Shown here in pieces: positions 1-7,775 of a stretch of DNA of 24,162 bases. Both the position numbers and the translations under genes were made by a program. Each line of letters opens with the position of its first letter. The first letter of the stretch is position 1. The DNA is from Bacteroides sp. UBA1773 (GTDB taxonomy: Bacteria > Bacteroidota > Bacteroidia > Bacteroidales > Bacteroidaceae), in assembly GCA_002315285.1 (NCBI GenBank), contig DCGR01000052.1:9702-33863 (forward strand). The letters run 5' to 3'. A model generated the notes under the pieces. It was not told the DNA's origin, did no database searches, and saw nothing but the letters and a program-made list of their open reading frames with translations.

Positions 1-140
1 CCTTTACCTTATCTTGTTGGCTATTGTGAAGCTGAGTTTCAGTCACGTAGCCCGCTACGCTCCTTCAACACCGCTCCAAAATATCTCAACAATCCAAGGC
101 AAAATCGTACCAACTTATTATTTAACCATCACTAAACCGC

Positions 141-201
141 AAAAAAATGCCACCTCCTTGGCATGTTCTGGCGTTGCTACAGACACATGCCGAAGGGGTG
201 G
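141..201 (-). terminator. Rho-independent terminator of the SQR-like gene
   Basis: Bases 150-166 and 185-201 form a stem of about 17 pairs, with one mismatch and two G-T wobbles, around an 18-base loop. Read on the minus strand, the stem is followed closely by seven T (147-141). It lies about 30 bases past the stop of the minus-strand flavoprotein gene, so it should end that transcript. The small plus-strand open frame running through it is therefore unlikely to be a gene. Seen directly in the sequence; folding energy not computed. Confidence 0.8.
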
Positions 202-231
202 ACAATGATTAGTTCTCCAATTTCCTGTCGC

Positions 232-1602
232 TTACATCAGGCCTGTGAGCATTGCATTGAAGTACATGGGCTTTAGGAAATACATCTTCAGCCACCAGGC
301 CGAAGCTTGCTCCTTGCTCATGTCCTGCATGGAGAAGGGGAATGAGATTTTCTCCTTCTTGTCATAATCGAACTCACACAAAAGCACGTGGCCATAGTCG
401 GTGACAATAGGGCAGCATGCATAGCCATCGTATTTCCGTTCGGGAGCATGTCCCTCCATCAGCGACACCAGGTTATCGACAGCCACAGGAACCTGTAGGC
501 GGATAGCCGACGATGTCTTGCTGGTGGGAATGCCTGCCACGTCGCCCAGGCTGATCACATTGGGGAATGTCTTGTGTATCAAAGTCTCCTTGTCCACCAT
601 GACCCATCCTCCACTTGCCAACTTGCCCTCCGTCCAAGCCAGACCAGAGCGCTTCACAAAATCGGGAGCCGACATGGGAGGTACGAAATGGAGGAAGTCA
701 TAATCCTCGACAACAGGCACTCCAATCTCCTTTTCCACCTCCACTTCCTTTTGCAACTTTTCGTCGAACACCATTTCCTTGGTCTTCACCCGATTCTCCA
801 TATAGACCTTATGGGCCTGCGTGTCAATGCCCTTCACTCGGCGTTTGGTTGTGATGCTTACGTGGCGTTCATCGTATATTTCCTCCAATCGTGGCGTATA
901 ATATGGCACATCGTAGAGCGCTCCCTCGGCGGTGAAATAGTCGAATTGCAACCGTTCACGAGTACCCTCCTTTCGGGAAAGATGTTCCGTGAGCAGACAG
1001 ATTTTCTTAGGCGCTCCACCACACTTGTGCTTGGTGTAAGTGTCGGCAAACACGCCCCGGCCTCCCTGCCGCACAAACTGCTGCACTGCAATCCATGTCT
1101 TCTGTGCGCCCTCAAAATCGTAGATGCAATGGGCGTTGCCTTCGCCAAGCGTAGCTTGCGAAATGCCATCGACTCCATCCCAATCAAGCTGAAGGCCGGG
1201 AGTAAGCACCAGGAAATCATAGCCGAACGAGCCTTTGGTATATGTCCGTACGGTTTGCTTCACAGGATCAAGCGCCACTACACTATCCTTCACCCACTTC
1301 ACTCCTTCGGGGATGCACTTGCTCTGGGGACGCCATATCTCTTCCCCCTTCCAAATGCCAGCAGCCACGAAAGTGAACCCGGGCTGATAGTACTGGCGGT
1401 CGCTGGGGTCAATCAACGTAATGTCGGGCTGATCCAATTTCCGTAGCAAGCGGCTTGCCATACTGATACCCGCAGCTCCGCCGCCCACAATCACTATCCT
1501 TCCACGGGCCGAAGAGGCCGACAATTTGGAACAACCAGACAGACCCAGTGCCGTTGCACCCATGACTGCCGCATTTATTTTCAAGAATGAACGACGATCC
1601 AT
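232..1602 (-). CDS. Sulfide:quinone oxidoreductase-like FAD protein, Tat lipoprotein
   Basis: Flavoprotein of the sulfide:quinone oxidoreductase (SQR) type; in that family sulfide is oxidised and electrons pass to membrane quinone. From the chosen ATG (456 aa) the N-terminus reads MDRRSFLK, a twin-arginine motif. A hydrophobic stretch and the lipobox LSGC (Cys24) follow, so export by Tat and lipid anchoring are predicted. The FAD-binding GGGAAG is at about 40-45. KCGGAPKK (Cys194) matches the SQR cysteine motif usually read CAGAPQK. ACCPIVTDYG (Cys396/397) matches the second cysteine region, and LGDVAGIPTSKTSSA is the C-terminal FAD-contacting motif. An in-frame ATG at 1641 would add 13 residues before the Arg pair; the 1602 start was chosen because it puts the Tat motif at the N-terminus. 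The gene lies downstream of recO with a 180-base gap and ends in its own terminator, so it is probably transcribed separately. A related FAD-dependent disulfide oxidoreductase is possible, but the cysteine motifs favour SQR. Confidence 0.82.
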   Translation of the reverse strand: MDRRSFLKINAAVMGATALGLSGCSKLSASSARGRIVIVGGGAAGISMASRLLRKLDQPDITLIDPSDRQYYQPGFTFVAAGIWKGEEIWRPQSKCIPEGVKWVKDSVVALDPVKQTVRTYTKGSFGYDFLVLTPGLQLDWDGVDGISQATLGEGNAHCIYDFEGAQKTWIAVQQFVRQGGRGVFADTYTKHKCGGAPKKICLLTEHLSRKEGTRERLQFDYFTAEGALYDVPYYTPRLEEIYDERHVSITTKRRVKGIDTQAHKVYMENRVKTKEMVFDEKLQKEVEVEKEIGVPVVEDYDFLHFVPPMSAPDFVKRSGLAWTEGKLASGGWVMVDKETLIHKTFPNVISLGDVAGIPTSKTSSAIRLQVPVAVDNLVSLMEGHAPERKYDGYACCPIVTDYGHVLLCEFDYDKKEKISFPFSMQDMSKEQASAWWLKMYFLKPMYFNAMLTGLM

Positions 1603-1783
1603 TTGTCCGCCATCCACAAAAGTAAGGTCACTAAACTTCATACCATAATCTGTTTTGCCATGCAAAGAAAACAAAAAAACACATATTTAGATTAAAAAAA
1701 CATGATTAAAACACCATACGACAGCAAAAGAACACTTCGAATTGAGATTTCGCTGATGAATACGCAACAAAACTGCGTTTCTA

Positions 1784-2509
1784 TCAATCGAACAACTGAC
1801 GCAGTACATCGGTCGACTTCATAGGCCCGAAATTGGGTACGTGTGTCTGGTAATATTCCAAAATAACATCCAGACAACGATTCCGCTGAGCACGATTCAT
1901 ACGGAAATACAACATGTTTCGATAATTCATCCTCATCAAAGCAACCATAGCCTTGGCTTCGTCGGGCACCAAGCTCCTACCCATAGGGCGAACAAACGAA
2001 TAACTTGAATTATGCAAATCGAAATAGCTGTTGGGCACATACGAACCCACATCGGGCATAATGCCTAAAAAACGCGTCAGATTGATCAGAAAAGCCAAAT
2101 GAAAATTAGAGCATTGCCCGGTTGGCACTGCATCTAAAAAACGGAATGAAAACTGCAGAAACAAAAACAACGACTCACTGCCCACCTCCTCGCGAAGCAC
2201 AAAACCCAGCACTTCAGCCAAGAAAATGCCTATCGAGGACTTTCGGCAATCAAAGGCAAGCGACTCGTAGGTCATCAACGAACGAGCTTCGCGTACATAG
2301 CTCAAATTGCCATGTTCGCTGACAGCCACTTCCAACTGCAACAACGACAAAGGCTGGAACAACCGGGAGGTAGCGACACGATGCGAAGCACGACTACACC
2401 TTAGGAGCAAAGACATGCGACCATGCTGAGATGTATAGACATGTATGATATCCGACGAATCACTATACTTGATACGTTGTAGCACTAAAGAATCAACCGT
2501 TTCGACCAT
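1784..2509 (-). CDS. recO: DNA repair protein RecO
   Basis: RecO loads RecA onto SSB-coated single-stranded DNA together with RecR in gap repair. The 241-residue product begins with the family's OB-fold pattern (LVLQRIKYSDSSDIIHVYT, then GRMSLLLR). It continues through the helical domain and ends in a P-x-F-G-P-x-K-S-x-x-V-L-R-x-L-F pattern typical of RecO C-termini. The zinc-finger cysteines of some RecO proteins are not evident. A TTG lies one codon upstream (2512), but the ATG at 2509 is the more likely start. The gene is divergent from the tRNA-Glu/rpsT/gyrB block, with promoters for both directions in the roughly 180-base gap. Length is normal for the family. Confidence 0.88.
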   Translation of the reverse strand: MVETVDSLVLQRIKYSDSSDIIHVYTSQHGRMSLLLRCSRASHRVATSRLFQPLSLLQLEVAVSEHGNLSYVREARSLMTYESLAFDCRKSSIGIFLAEVLGFVLREEVGSESLFLFLQFSFRFLDAVPTGQCSNFHLAFLINLTRFLGIMPDVGSYVPNSYFDLHNSSYSFVRPMGRSLVPDEAKAMVALMRMNYRNMLYFRMNRAQRNRCLDVILEYYQTHVPNFGPMKSTDVLRQLFD

Positions 2510-2539
2510 CAAACGCGCAGGGAAAAATGTTATTGGCTA

Positions 2540-2547
2540 CAAAAATA
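2540..2547 (-). promoter_or_regulatory. Putative recO promoter (-7 element)
   Basis: On the minus strand TATTTTTG is a perfect match to the Bacteroidetes -7 consensus TAnnTTTG, about 30 bases before the recO ATG. No clean -33 TTTG sits at the usual distance; that region is only T-rich. This makes it the weaker of the two promoters in this divergent gap. Confidence 0.45.
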
Positions 2548-2600
2548 CGCAGAAAAACAAAGAAAATAAAACCGAAGTCGAAAAAAAAAGCATTGAAAGT

Positions 2601-2631
2601 TTTGCCATCTCAAAAAGAGTTCCTATTTTTG
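2601..2631 (+). promoter_or_regulatory. Promoter of tRNA-Glu / rpsT
   Basis: TTTG at 2601-2604 and TATTTTTG at 2624-2631, separated by 19 bases, match the Bacteroidetes primary-sigma promoter (TTTG at -33, TAnnTTTG at -7). Transcription should start near 2638, giving a leader of about 50 bases before the tRNA. Probably drives tRNA-Glu and rpsT together. Confidence 0.72.
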
Positions 2632-2688
2632 CATCCGCATTCGAGAGCACACTCAAAAGCGAATCGCGCTATGGCGCAAAAAAGGTAT

Positions 2689-2760
2689 GGTCCATTCGTA
2701 TATCGGTTAGTACTCAAGATTTTCATTCTTGCAAGGGCGGTTCGATTCCGCCATGGACTA
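2689..2760 (+). tRNA. tRNA-Glu (anticodon TTC)
   Basis: A complete cloverleaf can be drawn. The acceptor stem GGTCCAT pairs with ATGGACT (the outermost pair is G-T), with discriminator A at 2760. The anticodon stem CAAGA/TCTTG encloses the loop TTTTCAT, whose anticodon TTC reads Glu codons. The T arm is GGCGG-TTCGATT-CCGCC. CCA is not encoded, since CAA follows the discriminator. The tRNA lies 46 bases before rpsT and probably shares its transcript. Confidence 0.95.
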
Positions 2761-2806
2761 CAAATTAAAAAACAAAGAAAAGGAAACAATTTAAAGATTA
2801 GTCGAG

Positions 2807-3061
2807 ATGGCAAATCACAAATCATCAGTAAAGAGAATCCGCCAGACGGAAAAAAGAAGACTGCACAACAGATATTACGCTAAGACCATGCGTAACGCCG
2901 TAAGAAAACTTCGTGCAACAACAGACAAGGCCGAAGCAACAGCCCTGTTCCCTGCAACGCAGAAGATTTTGGACAAGTTGGCAAAGCGCAATATCATCCA
3001 TAAGAACAAAGCAGCCAACTTGAAATCAAAATTGGCAAAGCATATCGCCAAGTTAGCTTAA
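2807..3061 (+). CDS. rpsT: 30S ribosomal protein S20
   Basis: An 84-residue, very basic, helical protein beginning MANHKSSVKRIRQTEKRR, the typical S20 N-terminus, with the conserved R-N-A-V-R-K-L-R region and a Lys/Ala-rich C-terminal helix. S20 binds 16S rRNA early in small-subunit assembly. Length is normal for the family. It follows tRNA-Glu and is closed by a strong terminator about 30 bases past the stop. S20 synthesis is autoregulated in some bacteria; nothing specific for that is visible here. Confidence 0.97.
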   Translation: MANHKSSVKRIRQTEKRRLHNRYYAKTMRNAVRKLRATTDKAEATALFPATQKILDKLAKRNIIHKNKAANLKSKLAKHIAKLA

Positions 3062-3091
3062 GAAGTTCTCCATATTGACATACATCATTCA

Positions 3092-3125
3092 GGTCGGATT
3101 GTACAATCCGGCCTTTGTTGTTTTG
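3092..3125 (+). terminator. Rho-independent terminator after rpsT
   Basis: GGTCGGATTG (3092-3101) pairs over ten positions with CAATCCGGCC (3104-3113), with one G-T wobble and a two-base nominal loop. A T-rich tract follows (3114-3125). It separates rpsT from the gyrB promoter. Confidence 0.8.
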
Positions 3126-3155
3126 ATATGAATGGAAAAAGCAACCAGAATGTCA

Positions 3156-3199
3156 TCCAAAATTTTTGTCGGACACAAGCTTTTCCTTGTGATTTTGGA
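3156..3199 (+). other. Bulged inverted repeat upstream of gyrB promoter
   Basis: TCCAAAAT (3156-3163) pairs with ATTTTGGA (3192-3199), and CACAAG (3174-3179) with CTTGTG (3186-3191) around the loop CTTTTC. The two right-hand arms are contiguous, while ten unpaired bases separate the left arms. It lies 9-52 bases upstream of the gyrB -33 element and outside any gene. It has no T tract, so it is not an obvious terminator. It may be an operator or a supercoiling-sensitive structure; function unknown. Confidence 0.45.
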
Positions 3200-3207
3200 C
3201 GAGAAAA

Positions 3208-3239
3208 GTTGCATATGTCGGGTGAAAGCACTACCTTTG
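3208..3239 (+). promoter_or_regulatory. gyrB promoter
   Basis: GTTG (3208-3211) and TACCTTTG (3232-3239), 20 bases apart, match the Bacteroidetes -33/-7 pattern. The predicted start of transcription is close to 3246, leaving only about a dozen bases of leader before the gyrB ATG. Such short leaders are compatible with weak or absent Shine-Dalgarno sites, common in this phylum. Confidence 0.65.
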
Positions 3240-3258
3240 ACTGCTAAAAGTTACAGAC

Positions 3259-5226
3259 ATGACACAAGAAGAAAAAATAAACGCAGAAAACAATTATTCC
3301 GCATCGAACATCCAAGTTCTTGAAGGCTTGGAAGCTGTTCGGAAACGTCCTGCAATGTATATTGGAGACATTTCCGAAAAAGGATTGCACCACTTGGTAT
3401 ATGAGGTGGTGGACAACTCCATCGACGAAGCATTGGCCGGATATTGCGACCATATAGAAGTCTTCATCAACGAAGACAACAGCATCACCGTGCAAGACAA
3501 CGGACGCGGCATCCCAGTTGACTTTCATGAAAAAGAAAAACGCTCGGCCCTTGAGGTGGTAATGACCGTCCTACACGCAGGAGGCAAATTCGACAAAGGG
3601 AGTTACAAGGTTTCTGGTGGCTTGCATGGCGTAGGTGTTTCATGCGTCAATGCCCTATCAAAGCATATGACTACCAACGTCTTCCGAGGTGGAAAGGTTT
3701 ATCAGCAAGAGTATGCTTATGGCAAACCACTATATTCCGTACGTACCATCGACGAATGTGATGAGGAGATGACAGGCACTCGCCAGACATTCATGCCTGA
3801 CGATAGCATCTTCATCGTAAGCGAATACAAATACGACATCTTGCAAAACCGTCTCCGTGAACTGGCTTATCTGAACAAGGGCATAACCATTACCCTGACA
3901 GACAAAAGGGAGAAGGATGAAAACGGCAACTTCCGCAAGGAGAAATTCCATTCGAGCGAAGGAGTGAAAGAATTCGTAAGATTCCTGAACCAAGCCAACA
4001 CGTCGTTGATCAATGATGTCATTTACCTGAATACCGAGCGCCAGGGGGTGCCCATCGAATGTGCCATCATGTACAACACAGGCTATCGTGAGAGCCTGCA
4101 CTCCTATGTCAACAACATCAACACAATCGAAGGTGGAACTCACGAGACGGGATTCCGCATGGCATTGACACGTGTGCTGAAAAAATACGCAGAGGACACC
4201 AAAGCCATCGAAAAAGCCAAAGTGGAAATTTCGGGTGAGGATTTCCGAGAAGGATTGATTGCTGTCATCAGTGTAAAAGTGGCTGAACCGCAATTCGAAG
4301 GACAGACAAAGACCAAGTTGGGCAACAACGAAGTGGCAGGTGCTGTCACCTCAGCCGTATCGGAAGCACTGAGCAACTATCTGGAAGAACATCCCAAAGA
4401 GGCAAAACTCATTGTAGATAAGGTGATTCTCGCAGCGACAGCCCGTATAGCTGCACGTAAAGCGCGCGAATCGGTACAACGGAAAAGTCCGATGGCGGGA
4501 GGTGGAATGCCAGGCAAACTGGCCGACTGTTCAAGCAGGAATCCTGAAGAGTGCGAATTGTTCCTTGTCGAGGGAGACTCTGCTGGCGGATCGGCCAAAC
4601 AAGGTCGCAGTCGCGCCACACAAGCCATACTGCCACTTCGAGGAAAGATTCTGAATGTAGAAAAGGCCATGTGGCACAAGGCTTTCGAAAGCGATGAGGT
4701 GAACAACATCATCACCGCATTGGGAGTACGCTTTGGTGTGGACGGAGAAGACACCAAGAAAGCCAACATCGACAAGATACGTTATCATAAGGTAATCATG
4801 ATGACCGATGCCGATGTCGATGGATCGCACATCGACACACTGATTATGACTCTTTTCTACCGTTATATGCCTGAAATCATTGAGGCAGGACATCTTTACA
4901 TTGCCAATCCACCTCTCTACAAATGCACGAAAGGAAAGGTCAGCGAATATTGCTACACAGAGGAGGAACGTAAGAACTTCATCCAAAAATATGGTGGTGG
5001 AGAAGAAAACGGCATACACACCCAGCGTTACAAAGGTTTGGGTGAAATGAACCCAGAACAACTATGGGAAACCACCATGAATCCGGAAACACGCATTTTG
5101 AAACAGGTTACCATTGATTTGGCAAGCAATGTTGACTACACTTTCTCCATGCTCATGGGAGACGATGTGGCACCACGACGCGAATTCATCGAGCAAAATG
5201 CGACATACGCAAACATTGATGCCTAA
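3259..5226 (+). CDS. gyrB: DNA gyrase subunit B
   Basis: The ATPase subunit of gyrase, which with GyrA introduces negative supercoils. The 655-residue protein shows all domains in order. The GHKL ATPase has EVVDNSIDEA (Glu49, Asn53), DNGRGIPV (about 80-87) and GGLHGVGVS (about 120-128). The transducer domain follows. The TOPRIM domain has LVEGDSAGGS (Glu438) and DADVDGSHI (Asp519, Asp521). The QRYKGLGEMNPEQLW tail motif is also present. Length fits GyrB without the large insertion seen in gammaproteobacteria. KGLGEMNPEQLWETTMNP favours GyrB over ParE. The gene has its own promoter, and the next gene starts 22 bases past the stop, so readthrough into it is likely. Gyrase promoters often respond to supercoiling, and a bulged inverted repeat lies just upstream. 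Confidence 0.97.
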   Translation: MTQEEKINAENNYSASNIQVLEGLEAVRKRPAMYIGDISEKGLHHLVYEVVDNSIDEALAGYCDHIEVFINEDNSITVQDNGRGIPVDFHEKEKRSALEVVMTVLHAGGKFDKGSYKVSGGLHGVGVSCVNALSKHMTTNVFRGGKVYQQEYAYGKPLYSVRTIDECDEEMTGTRQTFMPDDSIFIVSEYKYDILQNRLRELAYLNKGITITLTDKREKDENGNFRKEKFHSSEGVKEFVRFLNQANTSLINDVIYLNTERQGVPIECAIMYNTGYRESLHSYVNNINTIEGGTHETGFRMALTRVLKKYAEDTKAIEKAKVEISGEDFREGLIAVISVKVAEPQFEGQTKTKLGNNEVAGAVTSAVSEALSNYLEEHPKEAKLIVDKVILAATARIAARKARESVQRKSPMAGGGMPGKLADCSSRNPEECELFLVEGDSAGGSAKQGRSRATQAILPLRGKILNVEKAMWHKAFESDEVNNIITALGVRFGVDGEDTKKANIDKIRYHKVIMMTDADVDGSHIDTLIMTLFYRYMPEIIEAGHLYIANPPLYKCTKGKVSEYCYTEEERKNFIQKYGGGEENGIHTQRYKGLGEMNPEQLWETTMNPETRILKQVTIDLASNVDYTFSMLMGDDVAPRREFIEQNATYANIDA

Positions 5227-5248
5227 TTTTTATCACAAATAGCTAATC

Positions 5249-5848
5249 ATGAAAAAAGTAAAGTTTATCGTATTGGTTGTACTTGCCATTTTCAGCATTT
5301 CGACCTATGCACAATGTAAGAAAAGCAACGCAACGGAATGGATGTTGTCGCGTTGCTGGAGTAACGGATTCAAGGCTTTGCCCGATGTATGTACCAATCT
5401 GGAAGAATTCCAAGACCAGTACAACAAGAACAAGGCACAATGGGATGCAGCATTCAAATGGCTTGCCGACACTGATTTGCTGAACATCAAGGCAGGCAAG
5501 TACACCATCGAAGGTACTACCATGACAGTTTCGATTGAGGACGATACAACCGGACCTTTCGAGACAAAAGGTTCGGAATCGCATTATCATCATGTAGATA
5601 TTCAATATGTGGTGAAAGGTACGGAACGATTCGGATTGCTCGACCACGACAGTTCCTATCCGAAGACAGGGTATCGCCCCGACAACATCGGCTACACCTT
5701 CGACCCTGCTAAGGTGATGCTCATCGACTCGACCCCCAACCGCTTCTTTCTGTTCTTCCCAAGCGACTGGCACATTGCCAAGATTGCTACCGACAACGGT
5801 CCAGAACCCATACGAGTGGTGGTGGTAAAGGTGGATTACGTGAAATAA
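5249..5848 (+). CDS. Secreted YhcH/YjgK/YiaL-family protein
   Basis: A 199-residue protein of the YhcH/YjgK/YiaL family (DUF386), small cupin-like beta-barrels linked in other bacteria to handling of sugars such as sialic acid and to beta-galactosidase subunit beta. The first 21 residues are a clear signal peptide (KK start, hydrophobic core, cleavage after TYA), so the protein should be periplasmic or exported, whereas classical YhcH is cytosolic. Family marks are ESHYHHVDIQYVVKG (about 110-124, candidate metal ligands Glu110, His112 and nearby His/Asp) and FFPSDWHIAKIA (His175). It starts 22 bases after gyrB, and a terminator follows, so it appears to share the gyrB transcript. Substrate unknown; an anomerase or isomerase-like role on a sugar is inference. 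Confidence 0.78.
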   Translation: MKKVKFIVLVVLAIFSISTYAQCKKSNATEWMLSRCWSNGFKALPDVCTNLEEFQDQYNKNKAQWDAAFKWLADTDLLNIKAGKYTIEGTTMTVSIEDDTTGPFETKGSESHYHHVDIQYVVKGTERFGLLDHDSSYPKTGYRPDNIGYTFDPAKVMLIDSTPNRFFLFFPSDWHIAKIATDNGPEPIRVVVVKVDYVK

Positions 5849-5892
5849 ACCCCTCTCTCACCAATTCACGCGAATCATCGTGGATGCCATAC

Positions 5893-5938
5893 AGCAAGGT
5901 GCGTCAATCGGTTCCGACATGATACACCTTGCTTTTTA
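5893..5938 (+). terminator. Rho-independent terminator after YhcH-family gene
   Basis: AGCAAGGTG (5893-5901) pairs with CACCTTGCT (5925-5933), followed by TTTTATT. The loop carries a small secondary hairpin, TCGG-TT-CCGA. It ends the gyrB/YhcH transcript just before the ribulokinase gene. Confidence 0.72.
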
Positions 5939-5977
5939 TTAATGCCACAAACCACACATTACCAACAAACAAACATC

Positions 5978-7660
5978 ATGAACACAACAGCAAACAAATA
6001 TGTCATCGGATTAGACTATGGATCGGATAGTGCAAGAGCCATTGTCGTCAATGCCCTTACGGGAGAAACCATTGCCTCAAGCGTAAAGAAATACCCTCGA
6101 TGGAGTCAGGGCCTGTATTGCAACCCACAAATAAACCAGTGGCGACAACATCCCAAAGACTATCTGGAAGTACTGGAATTCATCGTCGCCGATGCACTCA
6201 GCCAATGTCCAGAAGGAACAGCCGAACGAGTAGTAGGATTGGCATTCGACACAACAGGTTCAACGCCTGCCTTTACCGATGAGAGTGGGACACCGCTGTC
6301 GTTACTACCAGAATTTGCAGAAAATCCCGACGCGATGTTTGTGTTGTGGAAAGACCATACAGCCATCTGCGAAGCACAAGAGATAAACGTGGCATGTAGC
6401 AAAAGCGAAATCAACTACTCAAAATACGAGGGAGGCATATACGATGCAGAATGGTTTTGGGCAAAAGCGTTACATTGCCTGCGGCAATCGCCCGAAGTGG
6501 CGGCAAAAGCCTACTCGTTTGTGGAGTGTTGTGAATGGCTTCCTGCGGTACTTACAGGAGTGACACATGCCAATAACATCATCCGCAGCCGCTGTACAGC
6601 CGGACACAAGGCACTATGGTGTGAAGAATGGGGAGGACTTCCCAGTGAGGAATTTCTATCGGGCATCGACCCCTTGCTGAAAGGATGGCGCGACAGGTTG
6701 TTCGTGCAAACCGTCACCGCCGATATTCCACGCGGCACACTCTGCCCCGAATGGGCCAGCCGATTGGGACTAAACACCAACGTGATTGTAGCAGGTAGCG
6801 CACTCGATGCGCACGTGGGAGCCGTGGGAGCGGGTGTCAGTCCACACACCTTGGTGCGTGTCATCGGCACATCGACCTGTGACATGACTGTGGCAAGCTA
6901 CGAAGAAATGAAGAATAAATGTATTCCAGGGATATGCGGGCAAGCCGATGGTTCCATGATACCGGGCATGATAGGGCTTGAGGCCGGACAATGTGCGTTT
7001 GGCGATGTCTATGCCATGTTCCGACGTATCTTGGAATATCCTCTTCGGAAAATCATGCCAACAACACTCAAGGGGAAGCTTTCGGACGAGGAAATACAGG
7101 AAAGCATAGAAAACGCATGTGACGAAATACTGTTGTCACTCACGACCGAAGCCGAGAAAATATCCATAGGCCAAAGCACAATGCTGGCTACCGACTGGGT
7201 GAACGGACGACGATCACCCGATGTAAACCCTTCGGTCACAGGCACAATCACAGGATTCACCTTAGGAACCACAGCTCCACTCATCTTCCGCGCTCTGGTA
7301 GAAGCCACTGCGTTTGGTTCGAAAGCCATCATGGACCGATACGAGGAACAAGGCATCCGAATAGATAATGTAATAGGTATTGGTGGTATTGCCTTAAAAA
7401 GTCCATTCGTGATGCAGACCATGTGCGATGTGTTAGGAAAACCCATCAAAGTATGCAAAACCGACCAAGCCTGCGCCCTTGGTGCTGCCATGTTTGCAGC
7501 CACTGCAGCCGGCATCTACAGAAAAGTGGAGGATGCTTACCAAGTCATGAACAGTGGATTCGCCAAAGAATACACACCCAATCCTGAAAACACCAGGATT
7601 TATGCAAGCCGGTTTGCCAAATACATCAAATTAGGGAAATTCACAGAAAACGAGCTCTAA
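5978..7660 (+). CDS. araB: Ribulokinase (AraB-like, FGGY family)
   Basis: A 560-residue FGGY-family carbohydrate kinase, called as ribulokinase, which phosphorylates L-ribulose to L-ribulose 5-phosphate in arabinose use. The phosphate-binding motif GLDYGSDSAR is at 10-19. DTTGSTPAF and the NPDAMFVLWKDHTA region are typical of AraB. The catalytic-base region is GSALDAHVGAVGAG, and the C-terminal GIGGIALKSP and DQACALGAAMFAA motifs bind ATP. The ATG at 5978 was preferred to one 12 codons upstream because the kinase fold begins right after it. The upstream reading lies next to the preceding terminator. AraA and araD are absent on both sides, which is unusual for araB. Another FGGY substrate (for example xylulose) is less likely on motifs. 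Confidence 0.86.
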   Translation: MNTTANKYVIGLDYGSDSARAIVVNALTGETIASSVKKYPRWSQGLYCNPQINQWRQHPKDYLEVLEFIVADALSQCPEGTAERVVGLAFDTTGSTPAFTDESGTPLSLLPEFAENPDAMFVLWKDHTAICEAQEINVACSKSEINYSKYEGGIYDAEWFWAKALHCLRQSPEVAAKAYSFVECCEWLPAVLTGVTHANNIIRSRCTAGHKALWCEEWGGLPSEEFLSGIDPLLKGWRDRLFVQTVTADIPRGTLCPEWASRLGLNTNVIVAGSALDAHVGAVGAGVSPHTLVRVIGTSTCDMTVASYEEMKNKCIPGICGQADGSMIPGMIGLEAGQCAFGDVYAMFRRILEYPLRKIMPTTLKGKLSDEEIQESIENACDEILLSLTTEAEKISIGQSTMLATDWVNGRRSPDVNPSVTGTITGFTLGTTAPLIFRALVEATAFGSKAIMDRYEEQGIRIDNVIGIGGIALKSPFVMQTMCDVLGKPIKVCKTDQACALGAAMFAATAAGIYRKVEDAYQVMNSGFAKEYTPNPENTRIYASRFAKYIKLGKFTENEL

Positions 7661-7675
7661 TGACACATACAGAAT

Positions 7676-7722
7676 ACTGTTCCGCCATCTGCCTTTCGGT
7701 ACGACAGCGGAACAGTTCTTTT
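7676..7722 (+). terminator. Terminator after araB
   Basis: ACTGTTCCGC (7676-7685) and GCGGAACAGT (7707-7716) form a perfect ten-pair stem with a 21-base loop, followed by the T-rich TCTTTTCT. It lies between convergent genes. Confidence 0.65.
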
Positions 7723-7775
7723 CTGATCACTTTTCTATGTGAGAATATGCAGAAACGCCTCATAAGCCCTTCTGA

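Noticed and set aside
14..208. Plus-strand open frame of 64 codons at the left edge
   Set aside because: It runs straight through the strong minus-strand terminator at 141-201 and shows no recognisable domain.
574..1446. Long plus-strand open frame opposite the SQR-like gene
   Set aside because: It is the antisense shadow of a gene with clear FAD and cysteine motifs; the translation has no family features.
3132..3323. Small plus-strand frame overlapping the gyrB start
   Set aside because: It crosses the inverted repeat and promoter of gyrB and overlaps the real N-terminus in another frame.
5942..5977. Upstream start of araB adding 12 residues
   Set aside because: The extension is low-complexity, lies directly behind the terminator, and the kinase motif follows the ATG at 5978 at normal distance.
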